Shown: positions 1 through 9,027 of the stretch, piece by piece
Numbering within the stretch: the stretch's first letter is position 1
Layout: every line of letters begins with the position of its first letter
Assembly: GCA_965183835.1 (NCBI GenBank)
Contig: CBCYME010000024.1
Span: 88,711 to 152,710 of the forward strand
Source: OMPR01 sp965183835
Lineage (GTDB): Bacteria; Pseudomonadota; Alphaproteobacteria; Rhodobacterales; Rhodobacteraceae
DNA: 64,000 bases
Direction of reading: 5' to 3'
Notes under the pieces: model-generated
The model's input: only the letters and a program-made list of their open reading frames with translations
What the model was told of the DNA's origin: nothing
Database searches by the model: none
Translations under genes and position numbers: made by a program

Positions 1-1008
1 CAGCAGGATCGCCGTTGTCCCCGAGCCAGGAATGCCCAGCGTCAGCAACGGCACAAACGATCCGGTACAAGCCGCATTGTTGGCGGTCTCAGGTGCGGCG
101 AGGCCCTTGATGGATCCCTTACCGAACTCTTCCTGCTCTTCCTTGGTGGCGATGTTGCGTTCGACTGCGTAGCCTAAGAAACTGGCAATCGTCGCCCCCG
201 CGCCCGGCAAAACACCGATGAAAAAGCCCTGAAGCGATTGGCGCCCAATGACGGGGGCAATGGCCTTGGCTTCTGCTTTGGTGATGCGCAGGTCTTTGAT
301 TTCGCCATCTTGCTCAGCTTGGGCTGTCTTGGGCTTGAGGACAAGAAACAAGGCTTCGGGCAGCGCGAACATTGCCATCGCAAGGGTGACAAACCCAAAC
401 CCAGACTGAAGATCCATGATCCCCATGGTGAAGCGCGGCAAGTTGAACAAAGCCCCTTCGCCGACCGTTGCCATGATCAGCCCGAGGATGGTCATTATCA
501 GGGCCTTGGCAACCTGTCCGGTCCCTGCAAAGGCCGCGATGGCCGAAAGCCCCACGACCATCAGCGCGAAATACTCGGCGGAATGAAAGAGCAAAGCGAC
601 AGACGACAGGGCGGGCGCAAAAATCATCAAGAGCAGCGCCCCAATGCTGCCACCGGCAAAGCTGGCGATGGCGGCGATGGTCAGCGCTTTGCCTGCCTTG
701 CCCTGTTTGGCCATCGGATATCCGTCAAAACTTGACGCCACCGTGCCCGCAACACCTGGGGCATTCAGCAGGATCGAAGATGTCGAGCCACCGAAAATGG
801 CACCGTAATAGACACCTGCCAACAAGATGAGCGCGGCCGACGGATCCCCCATCGAAATCGCGACCGGGATCATGATCGCGATGATCGACATCGGTCCAAG
901 ACCCGGCAACATGCCGATGAACGTGCCGATAAGGCAGCCACCAATCACCATGAGAAGGTTTTGTAGGGACAGAGCCGTTTGCAGGCCGATTAAAAGTCCT
1001 TCGAGCAT
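1..1008 (-). CDS. tctA: Tripartite tricarboxylate transporter large permease TctA (3' part missing)
   Basis: Large membrane subunit of a tripartite tricarboxylate transporter, which moves a carboxylate across the inner membrane using an ion gradient. I translated it from the ATG at 1008 to the window edge: 336 codons without a stop, against about 500 residues for the family. Gly- and Pro-rich hydrophobic helices typical of TctA are visible, including GMLPGLGPMS near residues 33-42, YGAIFGGSTSSIL near 68-80 and GVLPGAGATIASF further on. The ATG lies 5 bp past the tctB stop, with a GGAGG site inside the end of tctB, so the two are translationally coupled. The real C-terminus lies outside the window. 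Confidence 0.93.
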   Translation of the reverse strand, partial: MLEGLLIGLQTALSLQNLLMVIGGCLIGTFIGMLPGLGPMSIIAIMIPVAISMGDPSAALILLAGVYYGAIFGGSTSSILLNAPGVAGTVASSFDGYPMAKQGKAGKALTIAAIASFAGGSIGALLLMIFAPALSSVALLFHSAEYFALMVVGLSAIAAFAGTGQVAKALIMTILGLIMATVGEGALFNLPRFTMGIMDLQSGFGFVTLAMAMFALPEALFLVLKPKTAQAEQDGEIKDLRITKAEAKAIAPVIGRQSLQGFFIGVLPGAGATIASFLGYAVERNIATKEEQEEFGKGSIKGLAAPETANNAACTGSFVPLLTLGIPGSGTTAILL

Positions 1009-1012
1009 GGCA

Positions 1013-1495
1013 TTACCCTCCTATAAATCCGGGCAGTGGGCGCAGGTAAATGCCAAGAACCTGCTGGACGAGGTACCAGACAATCAGTGTTGCGATCAGT
1101 GACACCGTCACCATCACCAGCCATTTACGTTCGCCCAGAATAAACGACCCAAGGACAAGAAAGGCGCCGGTTGAGAAAATGAACCCCATCGGGCGCAGGC
1201 ACAGAGCATAGGCAACCATCAGCGCCAAAAGCAGCAGCGCCTGCCCCAATTTGTACTCGCCCAGACGTCGGTAATCGATCTCCGCAACCTTGAGCTCGGA
1301 CTTTTCCAGCCCCAGCAGAATGACCAGCGACAAGCCCAATCCGATCACCGACAGAACCTTAGGAAAGGTGCTTGGCCAAATGGGGTTGCGTTTCATGAAC
1401 GGAGCCAGCGCGCCGTCCATCGTAAACCAAGCTGCATAGCCATAGGCCAAGCAGATACCGACAAGAATGAGTGCGATCCAACGATCGAGTGCCAT
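1013..1495 (-). CDS. tctB: Tripartite tricarboxylate transporter small membrane subunit TctB
   Basis: Small, poorly conserved four-helix membrane subunit of the Tct transporter. The protein (160 residues from MALDRW) has hydrophobic stretches near residues 5-23, 47-63, 84-103 and 112-150 of the reading frame, the usual TctB pattern. An upstream in-frame ATG at 1510 would add five charged residues (MRERA). I prefer 1495, though this is not certain. It lies between tctC and tctA in the standard C-B-A order on the same strand. Confidence 0.88.
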   Translation of the reverse strand: MALDRWIALILVGICLAYGYAAWFTMDGALAPFMKRNPIWPSTFPKVLSVIGLGLSLVILLGLEKSELKVAEIDYRRLGEYKLGQALLLLALMVAYALCLRPMGFIFSTGAFLVLGSFILGERKWLVMVTVSLIATLIVWYLVQQVLGIYLRPLPGFIGG

Positions 1496-1556
1496 GGCCC
1501 TCTCCCTCACAGAATAGAGGCAGAGCGGCTCACCGCTCTGCCCGAACAGGTTAACT

Positions 1557-2543
1557 TTAGAGGAAACCCAGTTTCTTCATGAGGTCACCGATGACCTGTT
1601 CCTGCTCTTCCAGGAACGCTTTGAAATCATCACCCGAGTTGTGGATGTTGACCCAACCGTTCCGGGCACGCACCTCTTCCCACTCGGGGGTGTCGTACAT
1701 GCTTGCCAGTGCGGTTTGGTACATGGTCAGCTTGTCTTCGGGCAGGCCCGGTGCTGCGAAAAACCCGCGCCAGTTCACAAAGGTGGTGTCGATCCCCTGT
1801 TCCTTCATGGTCTGGGCATCTGGGGCCGCGGGTACGCGCTCGTCCGAGGTCACACCGATGATTTTGACCTCACCTGCGCCAGCCAGATCCACCGCTTCTG
1901 AAAAGCCTGTCGACAGGGCGGCAATCTCGCCTGACAGCAGCGCGGCCATGGCTTTGCCGCCCGCGTCATAGGGGATGTATTTGACAGCCAGTGCATCTTT
2001 GCCTGCCGCCTCAAACGTCATGGCAGCAACAAGGTGGTCCATGCCTCCGGGTACAGATCCGCCACCGATGGCAGTGCCACGCGGATCAGCGTCAAACGCC
2101 GCCATCAAGTCATCCATAGAATTGATGGGGCTGTCCTTGCCCACAACAATCGCGGCATAGTCGCCGATGGTGCCAGCAACAAGCGTCAGGTCGCGGAAGT
2201 TATGCGGAAACACGCCCGTCAGAGACCGGATTACGATCGGGGTCGAGTTGACCATCAGGGTGCCATGGTTGCTGTCGGCGTTTTCAATCAGAAAGCCAAT
2301 AGCTTTGCCGCCCCCGCCGCCTGACATGTTTTCATAGGACGCGTTGCCGACGATACCGGCTTTGGTTAGCGCCTCACCGGTTCCGCGCGCGGTCCCGTCC
2401 CATCCACCACCGGCGCCACCGGGGATCAGAAAGTGCAGGCTCTCGAGCGCTTTGTGCCCATCGGCCAGTACCGGTGAAGCAAAGGCCAAAGCGGCAGCGG
2501 CGGTCGCCATCAGGGCGCGACGGCCCAGTGAAAAACTCATCAT
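1557..2543 (-). CDS. tctC: Tripartite tricarboxylate transporter periplasmic binding protein TctC
   Basis: Solute-binding receptor of the Tct system, secreted to the periplasm. The start at 2543 follows a strong GGAGGAG site, whereas an upstream ATG at 2603 would add a non-signal-like leader. The protein begins with a signal peptide (GRRALMATAAAALAFASPVLA). The mature part carries Bug/TctC features: LHFLIPGGAGGGWDGTAR, the MVNSTPIVIRSL region, and VPGGMDHLVAA later on. First gene of tctCBA, divergent from a two-component system. The ligand cannot be read from sequence; citrate or another carboxylate is typical, and the nearby dehalogenase suggests a halogenated carboxylate as a speculative alternative. 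Confidence 0.93.
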   Translation of the reverse strand: MMSFSLGRRALMATAAAALAFASPVLADGHKALESLHFLIPGGAGGGWDGTARGTGEALTKAGIVGNASYENMSGGGGGKAIGFLIENADSNHGTLMVNSTPIVIRSLTGVFPHNFRDLTLVAGTIGDYAAIVVGKDSPINSMDDLMAAFDADPRGTAIGGGSVPGGMDHLVAAMTFEAAGKDALAVKYIPYDAGGKAMAALLSGEIAALSTGFSEAVDLAGAGEVKIIGVTSDERVPAAPDAQTMKEQGIDTTFVNWRGFFAAPGLPEDKLTMYQTALASMYDTPEWEEVRARNGWVNIHNSGDDFKAFLEEQEQVIGDLMKKLGFL

Positions 2544-2578
2544 GATCTCCTCCAAATTTGACAACTGTCCGAAAGGTG

Positions 2579-2643
2579 GCTCAGTTAACGGACCTAACCA
2601 CAATAACCTGACACGGACCTGTCATGGCCGTTTCCAACTGAGC
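2579..2643. promoter_or_regulatory. Interrupted inverted repeat between tctC and the response regulator
   Basis: GCTCAGTT (2579-2586) is repeated in inverted form as AACTGAGC (2636-2643), eight of eight bases. A second inner pair, AACGG (2587-2591) and CCGTT (2628-2632), matches in the same orientation. The element fills most of the divergent promoter region and is a reasonable candidate operator for the adjacent OmpR-type regulator. Chance cannot be excluded. Confidence 0.4.
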
Positions 2644-2650
2644 AAAGCGC

Positions 2651-3316
2651 ATGAAATTCCTATTGGTCGAAGACAACACAGAGCTGGCAAATGCAGTTTG
2701 CGCGCGCCTGCAAATTGATGGTCATGTTGTTGATCATGCTGAAAGAATTCAGGATGCCCTCGCCTTTGTTGAGATCGGAGAATACGATCTTATTTTGCTG
2801 GATATCATGTTGCCTGACGGGGACGGACGTACATTTCTAAAACAGCACCGCGCCGGGAAAAAGGACACACCTGTCATCGTTTTGACGGCGCGCTCGCAGG
2901 TGTCTGACAGAATCAGCATGTTGGATCTGGGGGCGGACGACTACGTGACCAAACCGTTCGATCACGAAGAGTTGCAGGCCAGATGCCGCGCCGTTTTGCG
3001 CCGCAAATCGGGAACAGCCCAAACAACAATCCGGCTTGGAAATGTCGCGTTTGACTCGGTGGCCGGAAGCCTGACCATAGACGGCACCGCAATCAATCTG
3101 CGAAACCGGGAATTGCGTTTGTTCGAGCTGATGATCAATTCACCGGGCCAAATTTTCCCGAAACACAAACTGTTCGACCGCTTGTTTTCCTATGACGAAG
3201 ACGTCTCTGAAAACGCCATCGAAGTCTATATCGGGCGGTTGCGCAAACACTTGGAGCCCTCTGATTTGAGGATTACGACACTCCGGGGTTTGGGCTACAG
3301 GCTTGATCATGGCTGA
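2651..3316 (+). CDS. OmpR-family response regulator (TctD-like)
   Basis: Two-component response regulator of 221 residues. The receiver domain (1-115) carries the acidic pocket (VEDN), phospho-acceptor Asp51 in LLDIMLPDGDG, a conserved Thr/Ala (VLTARS) and Lys in TKPFDHEE. A winged-helix OmpR/PhoB DNA-binding domain follows (about 125-219, ending in TLRGLGYRL). It is divergent from tctC and its 3' end overlaps the sensor kinase start by 8 bp, the arrangement of tctD-tctE systems that induce Tct transporters. I infer control of tctCBA; the DNA gives no direct proof. Confidence 0.92.
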   Translation: MKFLLVEDNTELANAVCARLQIDGHVVDHAERIQDALAFVEIGEYDLILLDIMLPDGDGRTFLKQHRAGKKDTPVIVLTARSQVSDRISMLDLGADDYVTKPFDHEELQARCRAVLRRKSGTAQTTIRLGNVAFDSVAGSLTIDGTAINLRNRELRLFELMINSPGQIFPKHKLFDRLFSYDEDVSENAIEVYIGRLRKHLEPSDLRITTLRGLGYRLDHG

Positions 3317-4676
3317 CACAGTCAATGTCTCGGGGTCGTTGCGAAACCGTCTGACGCTTACGTTGATCGGGGGGGCTGCGCTGCTGGCCGCTTTGCTGTT
3401 TTTCGTCGTGCGCGGCTATGCGGTTCAAATTGCCCAACACGGTCAGGACAGCATTCTAGAGGCCTCGGTCATGTCCATTCTGGATGCCGCCATCCTGCGA
3501 GATGGCGAGGTGGAGGTCGATTTCCCCTATGCGGCCTTGTCGATGCTCAGCACGGCGGCGGACGACCGGGTATTTTACGCCATCTATCAGGATGATAGCC
3601 TGTTGTCCGGTTATGGGATTTTGCCACATGACACAAGACAGTTGGGGGATCGGATGGCCCACACAACCACCCAGTTCGACGATGTCACCGCGCGCATGGC
3701 AACCGCTTCGCGGATGTTGGTTGGGGCAGACACGCGCACCACGATTTCGGTTTCTGTTGCGCAAACGCAAGACGCCTTGCAAGTGACGCTGGCGCGTATT
3801 TCCCGCAATGTTGCCCTGTTCGGCACCGTGTTCTTTCTGCTGTCGGTTCTGCTGTCTTTCTGGGCAACCGCCACGACGATCCGACCGCTACAGCGCCTGA
3901 CCACTTCAGTAACCAAAAGGGGGCCCAAGGATCTCAGCCCGGTCGCCAGCCCGGTTCCCGTCGAAATGGCAGCACTTGTCTCATCTCTCAATCGGTTAAT
4001 GGGGCGACTTGATACGTCGCTAAAGCAATCCGAGGATTTTATCGCCGAAGCTGCCCACCGTGTCCGCACCCCGCTGGCGACGGTGCGATCCCATGCCGAA
4101 GCAACATTACAGCGCGTCGACCGCGACGAAAACAGGCAAGCGCTGCGATCAATGATCCGCGCCATCGACGAAAGCTCGCGCGCTGCGGGGCAATTGCTGG
4201 ATCACGCCATGATCACCTTTCGGGCGGACCATCTGGAACGGTCCGAGGTGGATCTGGTCGATCTGCTACAAGAGCTTGTCCTGCGTCTGACACCGGTTGC
4301 TGAAATGAAAGATATCGATCTGAAAATCACCGGCGACAGTCAGGTGATCGTCGCCGGTGACAGCATTCTTTTGCAAAATGGGATCCGCAACCTGATCGAC
4401 AACGCTCTCAAATACTCGCCCGCAGAAAGCGACATCACGATACATGTGGCCGCGCTTCCGGTACCAACACTTGAAATCCGTGACCAAGGGCCGGGATTTC
4501 CCGAACACGATATGGAGAAGTTGGTGTCGCGGTTCTTGCGTGGGGACAACGTTAAAGGGATCATTGGGTCCGGGTTGGGCCTGACCATCGCGCAGGATGT
4601 CGCTCAGGTCCATGGCGGAACACTCACCCTGTCCAACCGCAAGGGAGGCGGCGCATGCGTTACCTTTTCGCTTTGA
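3309..4676 (+). CDS. Sensor histidine kinase (TctE-like)
   Basis: Inner-membrane histidine kinase of 455 residues from the ATG at 3309; an in-frame TTG lies two codons upstream. Membrane segment near 17-36, periplasmic sensing region of about 130 residues, second membrane segment near 168-190, HAMP linker, then HisKA with His250 in AEAAHRVRTPLATVR. The ATPase domain shows the N box (GIRNLIDNALKYSP), D box (RDQGPGFP) and G box (GSGLGLTIAQDV). It overlaps the response regulator upstream and the binding-protein gene downstream (22 bp), so all three are probably translationally coupled. Confidence 0.92.
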   Translation: MADTVNVSGSLRNRLTLTLIGGAALLAALLFFVVRGYAVQIAQHGQDSILEASVMSILDAAILRDGEVEVDFPYAALSMLSTAADDRVFYAIYQDDSLLSGYGILPHDTRQLGDRMAHTTTQFDDVTARMATASRMLVGADTRTTISVSVAQTQDALQVTLARISRNVALFGTVFFLLSVLLSFWATATTIRPLQRLTTSVTKRGPKDLSPVASPVPVEMAALVSSLNRLMGRLDTSLKQSEDFIAEAAHRVRTPLATVRSHAEATLQRVDRDENRQALRSMIRAIDESSRAAGQLLDHAMITFRADHLERSEVDLVDLLQELVLRLTPVAEMKDIDLKITGDSQVIVAGDSILLQNGIRNLIDNALKYSPAESDITIHVAALPVPTLEIRDQGPGFPEHDMEKLVSRFLRGDNVKGIIGSGLGLTIAQDVAQVHGGTLTLSNRKGGGACVTFSL

Positions 4677-5662
4677 TCCTTTGCCTTTGGCCGTTTGTGT
4701 CAGGCGCGCAAGACTGGGAGGACCGGCAGCTGTTTCAAGCGAGTAACGGTACACAAACCCTGCGCATTATTTCCAGCACGGACACCTCGTTTTTTGTGCC
4801 GATTATCGAACAGTTTCTCGGTGATAACCCTGCGTGGTCAGTCGAATATTTGGTCTCGACGACGTCCCACATCGACAAAGTTTTCCGCGAAACGCCCGGC
4901 GAATTCGACATTGTCATTTCCAGCGCGATGGATCTGCAGCTAAAGCTCGTCAATGACGGCTTTGCGCTTGAGCTTTCCGCCATTGACCACCCGGATTGGG
5001 CACAATGGCGGCAGCGCCTGTTTGCCTTTACGACCGAACCCGCCGCGATCGTCATCAACAGCGATGCCTTTAGCGGCAAAATTATCCCCCAAACACGACA
5101 AGAGCTGATCCATGCGCTTCGCCAGCAGCCAGACCTGTTTCGCGGCAAGTTGGGAACATATGATGTCCGTCAGTCCGGGGTTGGGTATCTGTTCGCCACA
5201 CAAGATGCTCGTGCCTCTGAAACCTATTGGCGCCTGATGGAGGTCATGGGCAGTCTTGATGCGCGGCTCTATTGTTGCTCGGGCGAAATGATTGACGATG
5301 TGGCCTCAGGAAAATTGCTGGTCGCGTACAATGTACTGGGCAGCTACGCCGCGACGCGTCAAGAAAATGACTCGCGTTTCAAGATCATCCTACCCTCAGA
5401 TTTCCCAACCACGATGATGCGCACCGGGTTCGTCTCAAAAGGAACCCAGCATGCCGAGGCATCAGAACGGTTCATGCAGAATATGATCGATGTAACCTCC
5501 GATGAAAACGGGTCAAACAGGTCCCGCCTGCCCCCCTTAGACAAATCCCTGCAAGGGACAAACCCCTCGGTTATCTCTCTTGAACCCGCGCTTTTGACAT
5601 ATCTTGACGCCCTGAAAAGGCGGACATTCATCAAGGAATGGACAAATGCCGTTGTTCAATAA
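4655..5662 (+). CDS. Periplasmic substrate-binding protein coupled to the two-component system
   Basis: A 335-residue secreted protein with a clear signal peptide (YLFALILCLWPFVSGAQ) and a type II periplasmic-binding fold similar to ABC iron/thiamine-type binding proteins (LRIISSTDTSFFVPIIEQF, a GEFDIVISSAMD strand-loop, LLVAYNVLGSYA). No ABC permease or ATPase lies nearby. The start overlaps the kinase gene by 22 bp and has its own GGAGG. The combination suggests an auxiliary ligand-sensing protein that presents substrate to the kinase rather than a transporter receptor. Family level is fairly sure, role is inferred. Confidence 0.8.
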   Translation: MRYLFALILCLWPFVSGAQDWEDRQLFQASNGTQTLRIISSTDTSFFVPIIEQFLGDNPAWSVEYLVSTTSHIDKVFRETPGEFDIVISSAMDLQLKLVNDGFALELSAIDHPDWAQWRQRLFAFTTEPAAIVINSDAFSGKIIPQTRQELIHALRQQPDLFRGKLGTYDVRQSGVGYLFATQDARASETYWRLMEVMGSLDARLYCCSGEMIDDVASGKLLVAYNVLGSYAATRQENDSRFKIILPSDFPTTMMRTGFVSKGTQHAEASERFMQNMIDVTSDENGSNRSRLPPLDKSLQGTNPSVISLEPALLTYLDALKRRTFIKEWTNAVVQ

Positions 5663-5755
5663 GGAGGCATAGCCCCCGTTACTCGGGCCCGTTGAAGCCA
5701 CAGCACATCCCCACCCGTTTAACCGCGAGCAGCATTCACCGCACATTGACCCGGT

Positions 5756-8700
5756 TCAGAGATCGAGTTCAATCACGCCGTCTGCTTTGGCGGCGCGGCT
5801 TTGGCATAGGATAATCGCCCCTTCGCGTTGCTTGTTGGACAGCACAAAATCGCGGTGTTCCACCTCGCCAGAAATTACACCGCATTTGCACACGCCGCAG
5901 ATGCCGTCAGCACACTTCACATCCACCTGAATGCCGGCCGCATTCAGAACCTCGGCGGCGTCTTCGTCTGCGGGAACGGTGAGTTCGCGGCCCGAGCGCA
6001 CCAGTTTCAGGGTGAATGCGTGGTTCTCATATTCCGGTTGTTCGGGAACTGAGAAGTATTCCAGATGCCGCGCCTCTTCGGGGAAACCCTGCTGTTCAGC
6101 GGCTTGAATCACGCCGCCCATGAACCGGTCCGGGCCACAGGTGTAGACGTGCCAGCCGGTTTGGTATCCGGCCATGACGGCGTTCAGATCCGCACGGGTG
6201 CCCTCGTCCGAGAAATGCAAATGCACCCGATCTGCCCAAGGCATTGCAGCCAGATCCTCCAGATACCCGGCCCCGACGCGCGTGCTGGCAGAGTAGTGCA
6301 GTTCAAAATCAGCCCCCATATCGTGCAGCCGGTGCGCAAAGGCGATCATCGGCGTGATACCGATCCCGCCGCCCATGAGAAAGGTTTTGGTGGCGGTTTC
6401 ATCCAGTTCGAAATGGTTGATGGGTTTCGAAACAAAGACCTTGCGCCCCTCATCAAAGATACGGTGCAACAGGGCCGAGCCACCGCGGCCTTGGTCCTCG
6501 CGCAGCACTCCGATTTGATAGGTTGTGCGATCCGTTGGATTGCCAGACATCGAATATTGGCGCAGGAATTCGGGCGCCACGAGAATGTCGAGATGCGCCC
6601 CAGCGGTCCAGTGCGGCAACGGAGTGCCATCCAGCGAGGAGAATTCATATTTGGTCACGTCTGCGGTCATCTGATCGACCTTGGACAGTTCCACCCGGAT
6701 CACCGGGGCATCACCTGAGATCTGATAGCGGTGCACGACCGACAGATCGCCCGCCGCCTTGCGGGTTTGATATTCCTCGGCGCTGATCATGTTTTCATAG
6801 GCGGCGATCCCCGCCTCGCGGTCCATCGCAAAGGGATAGGGCCACGGATGCGGGGCAAGCGGCGCGGGATAGACAGCAAGAGTCTGATCCTCGAACTTCA
6901 GATCCAAATCCTTTTGCAACCCGCGCCGGTTCAGGGGGTGTTTGGTCGGGCGGTATGCCCCATCCGGGTCTAGTTCGATATCCCACCACCACTTTTTGAC
7001 GTCGTTCAGTTCGCCGTGGCCCACCGCATCGTCGAGTTTGGCCAGCACTGGCGCGGCTGCGGGAATGTTCATCGCGGCCCAGCGAAACGGTTTTTCGGCA
7101 AAGATCCCTTCTAGGTTCCAAGGGCAGGTTTTCATGCAGCGCCCGCACATCGCGCCGCCGGGTGTGGTGATACGGTAGGTGGCGCATTTCTGGCTGTCGG
7201 ATTTCCAGATCTCGTATCCGTTGAACATGCGCTTGGGGCCTGCGGTGATCGCGCCCGATGGACACTCACGGGCGCATTTGTTGCAGCTCTCGCAAAACTT
7301 TTGCAGGCCAAAATCTATAGGCCTGTCGTGGGCCATTGGCATGTCGGTGGTCACCGCGCCTGATTTCAGACGGGGGCCCAGATACGGGTTCAGGATCACC
7401 TCGCCGATGCGGCTGACCTCGCCCAATCCGCTGAGCAGCAGCAAGGGCGGTTGAAGCACCTCGCCATCCATCACGGTGTGGGCCTTAGCCTTGTATCCGA
7501 GGTTGCGGATTTGTTGCGCCATCACGCCGCCCAACAGCGAAAACCGCAGATAGGCGCGCATAGACTGGCTGACCGCGATCCAGTCATCGCCGCTGGACCC
7601 CTCCATGGTTTCATAGCCCTGATCGATGATCATGCTGATGGCTTGATCGTGGGGGGGCACGATTTCCTCGCCCGTTGCATCGTGGGAATACCAAGACCAA
7701 TCCGGGCAGCGGCTCAGGCCGGCCGCGTCCGCGCCTAGGAAATAGCTGGCCGCTTTGAGGTTGTCCGCATTGCGTTGCGCGTCACTTGGGCGGGTGCCGT
7801 CAGCGGTTTCGCCATCTTGCAGCAGCACAAACGCCCCCAGCGCGCGGCGTTGGGCAAAACTGGGCGCAGCTTTGCGCACGTAGTGACCACCCTTGGCCCC
7901 AGCTTGCAGGGCCTTACCCATATCGCCGAATTGCGCACGGGCAAACATGTCAGCGCGCTTGGGAACGCGGGCCACGTTTTCTTCGTCGATGTAGGTGGTT
8001 GGGGTTTCGACGCGTTTCAGCCTTTCGAATGGTTGCGCGCCATCGACATAGCGGCGTTTGGCATAAGGATCGCGGTTCATCGCATTCTTGGCAAAACCCG
8101 CGCCTAGCCACCATGCGGGGCCTTGGGTTTTGAACCATGGCTGGTCGGCCATAGGGGCCAATGGCCGGTCATGTGCCAGATCCATTTCGGTGGTGATCAC
8201 CGCAAGGCCAAAACGTTTGCCCAGCCACGGAGCAACCAGATCACCGTTTTCGGATGTCACGAGCCCCGCCGCGACAGCAAGTTTCCCCAGATCCACATCA
8301 GTCGAGGTCGCAGTATGCGCCCGTGCATCAAAGCCCAGCAAACGGATGTAATTCGCGATGACCATCGCGTTTTCCGTGGCCAGCAGGCAGGCCCGGTGAT
8401 CTTGGGCGTCCATGATCCAATCGCTGCCCGGCTCAGCCGCCTTGGGGTCGCGCATGTGCTCATAAAGGAAAACAATCGCGTTCCGGTGGCCGTCGATGGG
8501 GCGCGGTGGGGCCTGCATGCTGTCGCGCAGATCGGCCATGATCACATCAATGCCAGACGCAAGTGTCTTGGTCTGGCGGGTCTTAAGCGCATGGGCCAGT
8601 CGGTCAATATCGGGATTGCGCAGGGGCGTCTCTAACAATGCCGCCTCAGGCAAAGGTCCGATGCCAATCATCGACGCGTCGTTGAAATATCCAAACGCCT

Positions 8701-8968
8701 TAAGGTGATCAGCGCGGTCTTGTGGATCCGTTGGAATTTCAGATTGAACCGGATTCACCAACCCATCGCGAATGGCATCCATCATCGCCTGAAATTCACC
8801 CATCGCATTAACGATGCTATCGGGCTGATCAGGTCGGTGGAAACTAAGCGGCTGCTGTACCTGCGTGGACGACAGATCGGGCATGTCGTGCCTGCGCTGC
8901 AACCGCTCTAACGGATACGACCCCAGATGCACCGGTCTTTTCTTGTCCGAAAAAATGCGCATACCCAT
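5756..8968 (-). CDS. rdhA: Self-sufficient (catabolic) reductive dehalogenase, RdhA-FNR-ferredoxin fusion
   Basis: A 1070-residue single-chain enzyme expected to remove halogen from an organohalide with cobalamin, taking electrons from NAD(P)H. Residues about 90-550 form the corrinoid-binding region, visibly duplicated (see findings). Tyr427 in WSWYSHD is a candidate proton donor. Two [4Fe-4S] motifs follow: C559/C562/C565/C569 and C595/C608/C611/C615. The C-terminal half is a phthalate-dioxygenase-reductase-like module: RQYSMSG (803-809), GGGIGITPM (867-875), CGPDRFM (944-950) and a plant-type [2Fe-2S] site C1019/C1024/C1027/C1055. No Tat signal is present, so it should be cytoplasmic, unlike respiratory RdhA. 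The domain order matches BhbA and NpRdhA, which act on halogenated phenols. Divergent from a LysR gene. Confidence 0.93.
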   Translation of the reverse strand: MGMRIFSDKKRPVHLGSYPLERLQRRHDMPDLSSTQVQQPLSFHRPDQPDSIVNAMGEFQAMMDAIRDGLVNPVQSEIPTDPQDRADHLKAFGYFNDASMIGIGPLPEAALLETPLRNPDIDRLAHALKTRQTKTLASGIDVIMADLRDSMQAPPRPIDGHRNAIVFLYEHMRDPKAAEPGSDWIMDAQDHRACLLATENAMVIANYIRLLGFDARAHTATSTDVDLGKLAVAAGLVTSENGDLVAPWLGKRFGLAVITTEMDLAHDRPLAPMADQPWFKTQGPAWWLGAGFAKNAMNRDPYAKRRYVDGAQPFERLKRVETPTTYIDEENVARVPKRADMFARAQFGDMGKALQAGAKGGHYVRKAAPSFAQRRALGAFVLLQDGETADGTRPSDAQRNADNLKAASYFLGADAAGLSRCPDWSWYSHDATGEEIVPPHDQAISMIIDQGYETMEGSSGDDWIAVSQSMRAYLRFSLLGGVMAQQIRNLGYKAKAHTVMDGEVLQPPLLLLSGLGEVSRIGEVILNPYLGPRLKSGAVTTDMPMAHDRPIDFGLQKFCESCNKCARECPSGAITAGPKRMFNGYEIWKSDSQKCATYRITTPGGAMCGRCMKTCPWNLEGIFAEKPFRWAAMNIPAAAPVLAKLDDAVGHGELNDVKKWWWDIELDPDGAYRPTKHPLNRRGLQKDLDLKFEDQTLAVYPAPLAPHPWPYPFAMDREAGIAAYENMISAEEYQTRKAAGDLSVVHRYQISGDAPVIRVELSKVDQMTADVTKYEFSSLDGTPLPHWTAGAHLDILVAPEFLRQYSMSGNPTDRTTYQIGVLREDQGRGGSALLHRIFDEGRKVFVSKPINHFELDETATKTFLMGGGIGITPMIAFAHRLHDMGADFELHYSASTRVGAGYLEDLAAMPWADRVHLHFSDEGTRADLNAVMAGYQTGWHVYTCGPDRFMGGVIQAAEQQGFPEEARHLEYFSVPEQPEYENHAFTLKLVRSGRELTVPADEDAAEVLNAAGIQVDVKCADGICGVCKCGVISGEVEHRDFVLSNKQREGAIILCQSRAAKADGVIELDL

Positions 8969-9027
8969 GATAAAGCCCCTTGTTCGCGTATCTGTCAGGC
9001 CTTAGCGCTCTATCGACACAAAAACCA

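Noticed and set aside
238..735. Plus-strand open frame opposite tctA
   Set aside because: The minus strand carries clear TctA sequence to the window edge; this is a shadow frame in GC-rich DNA.
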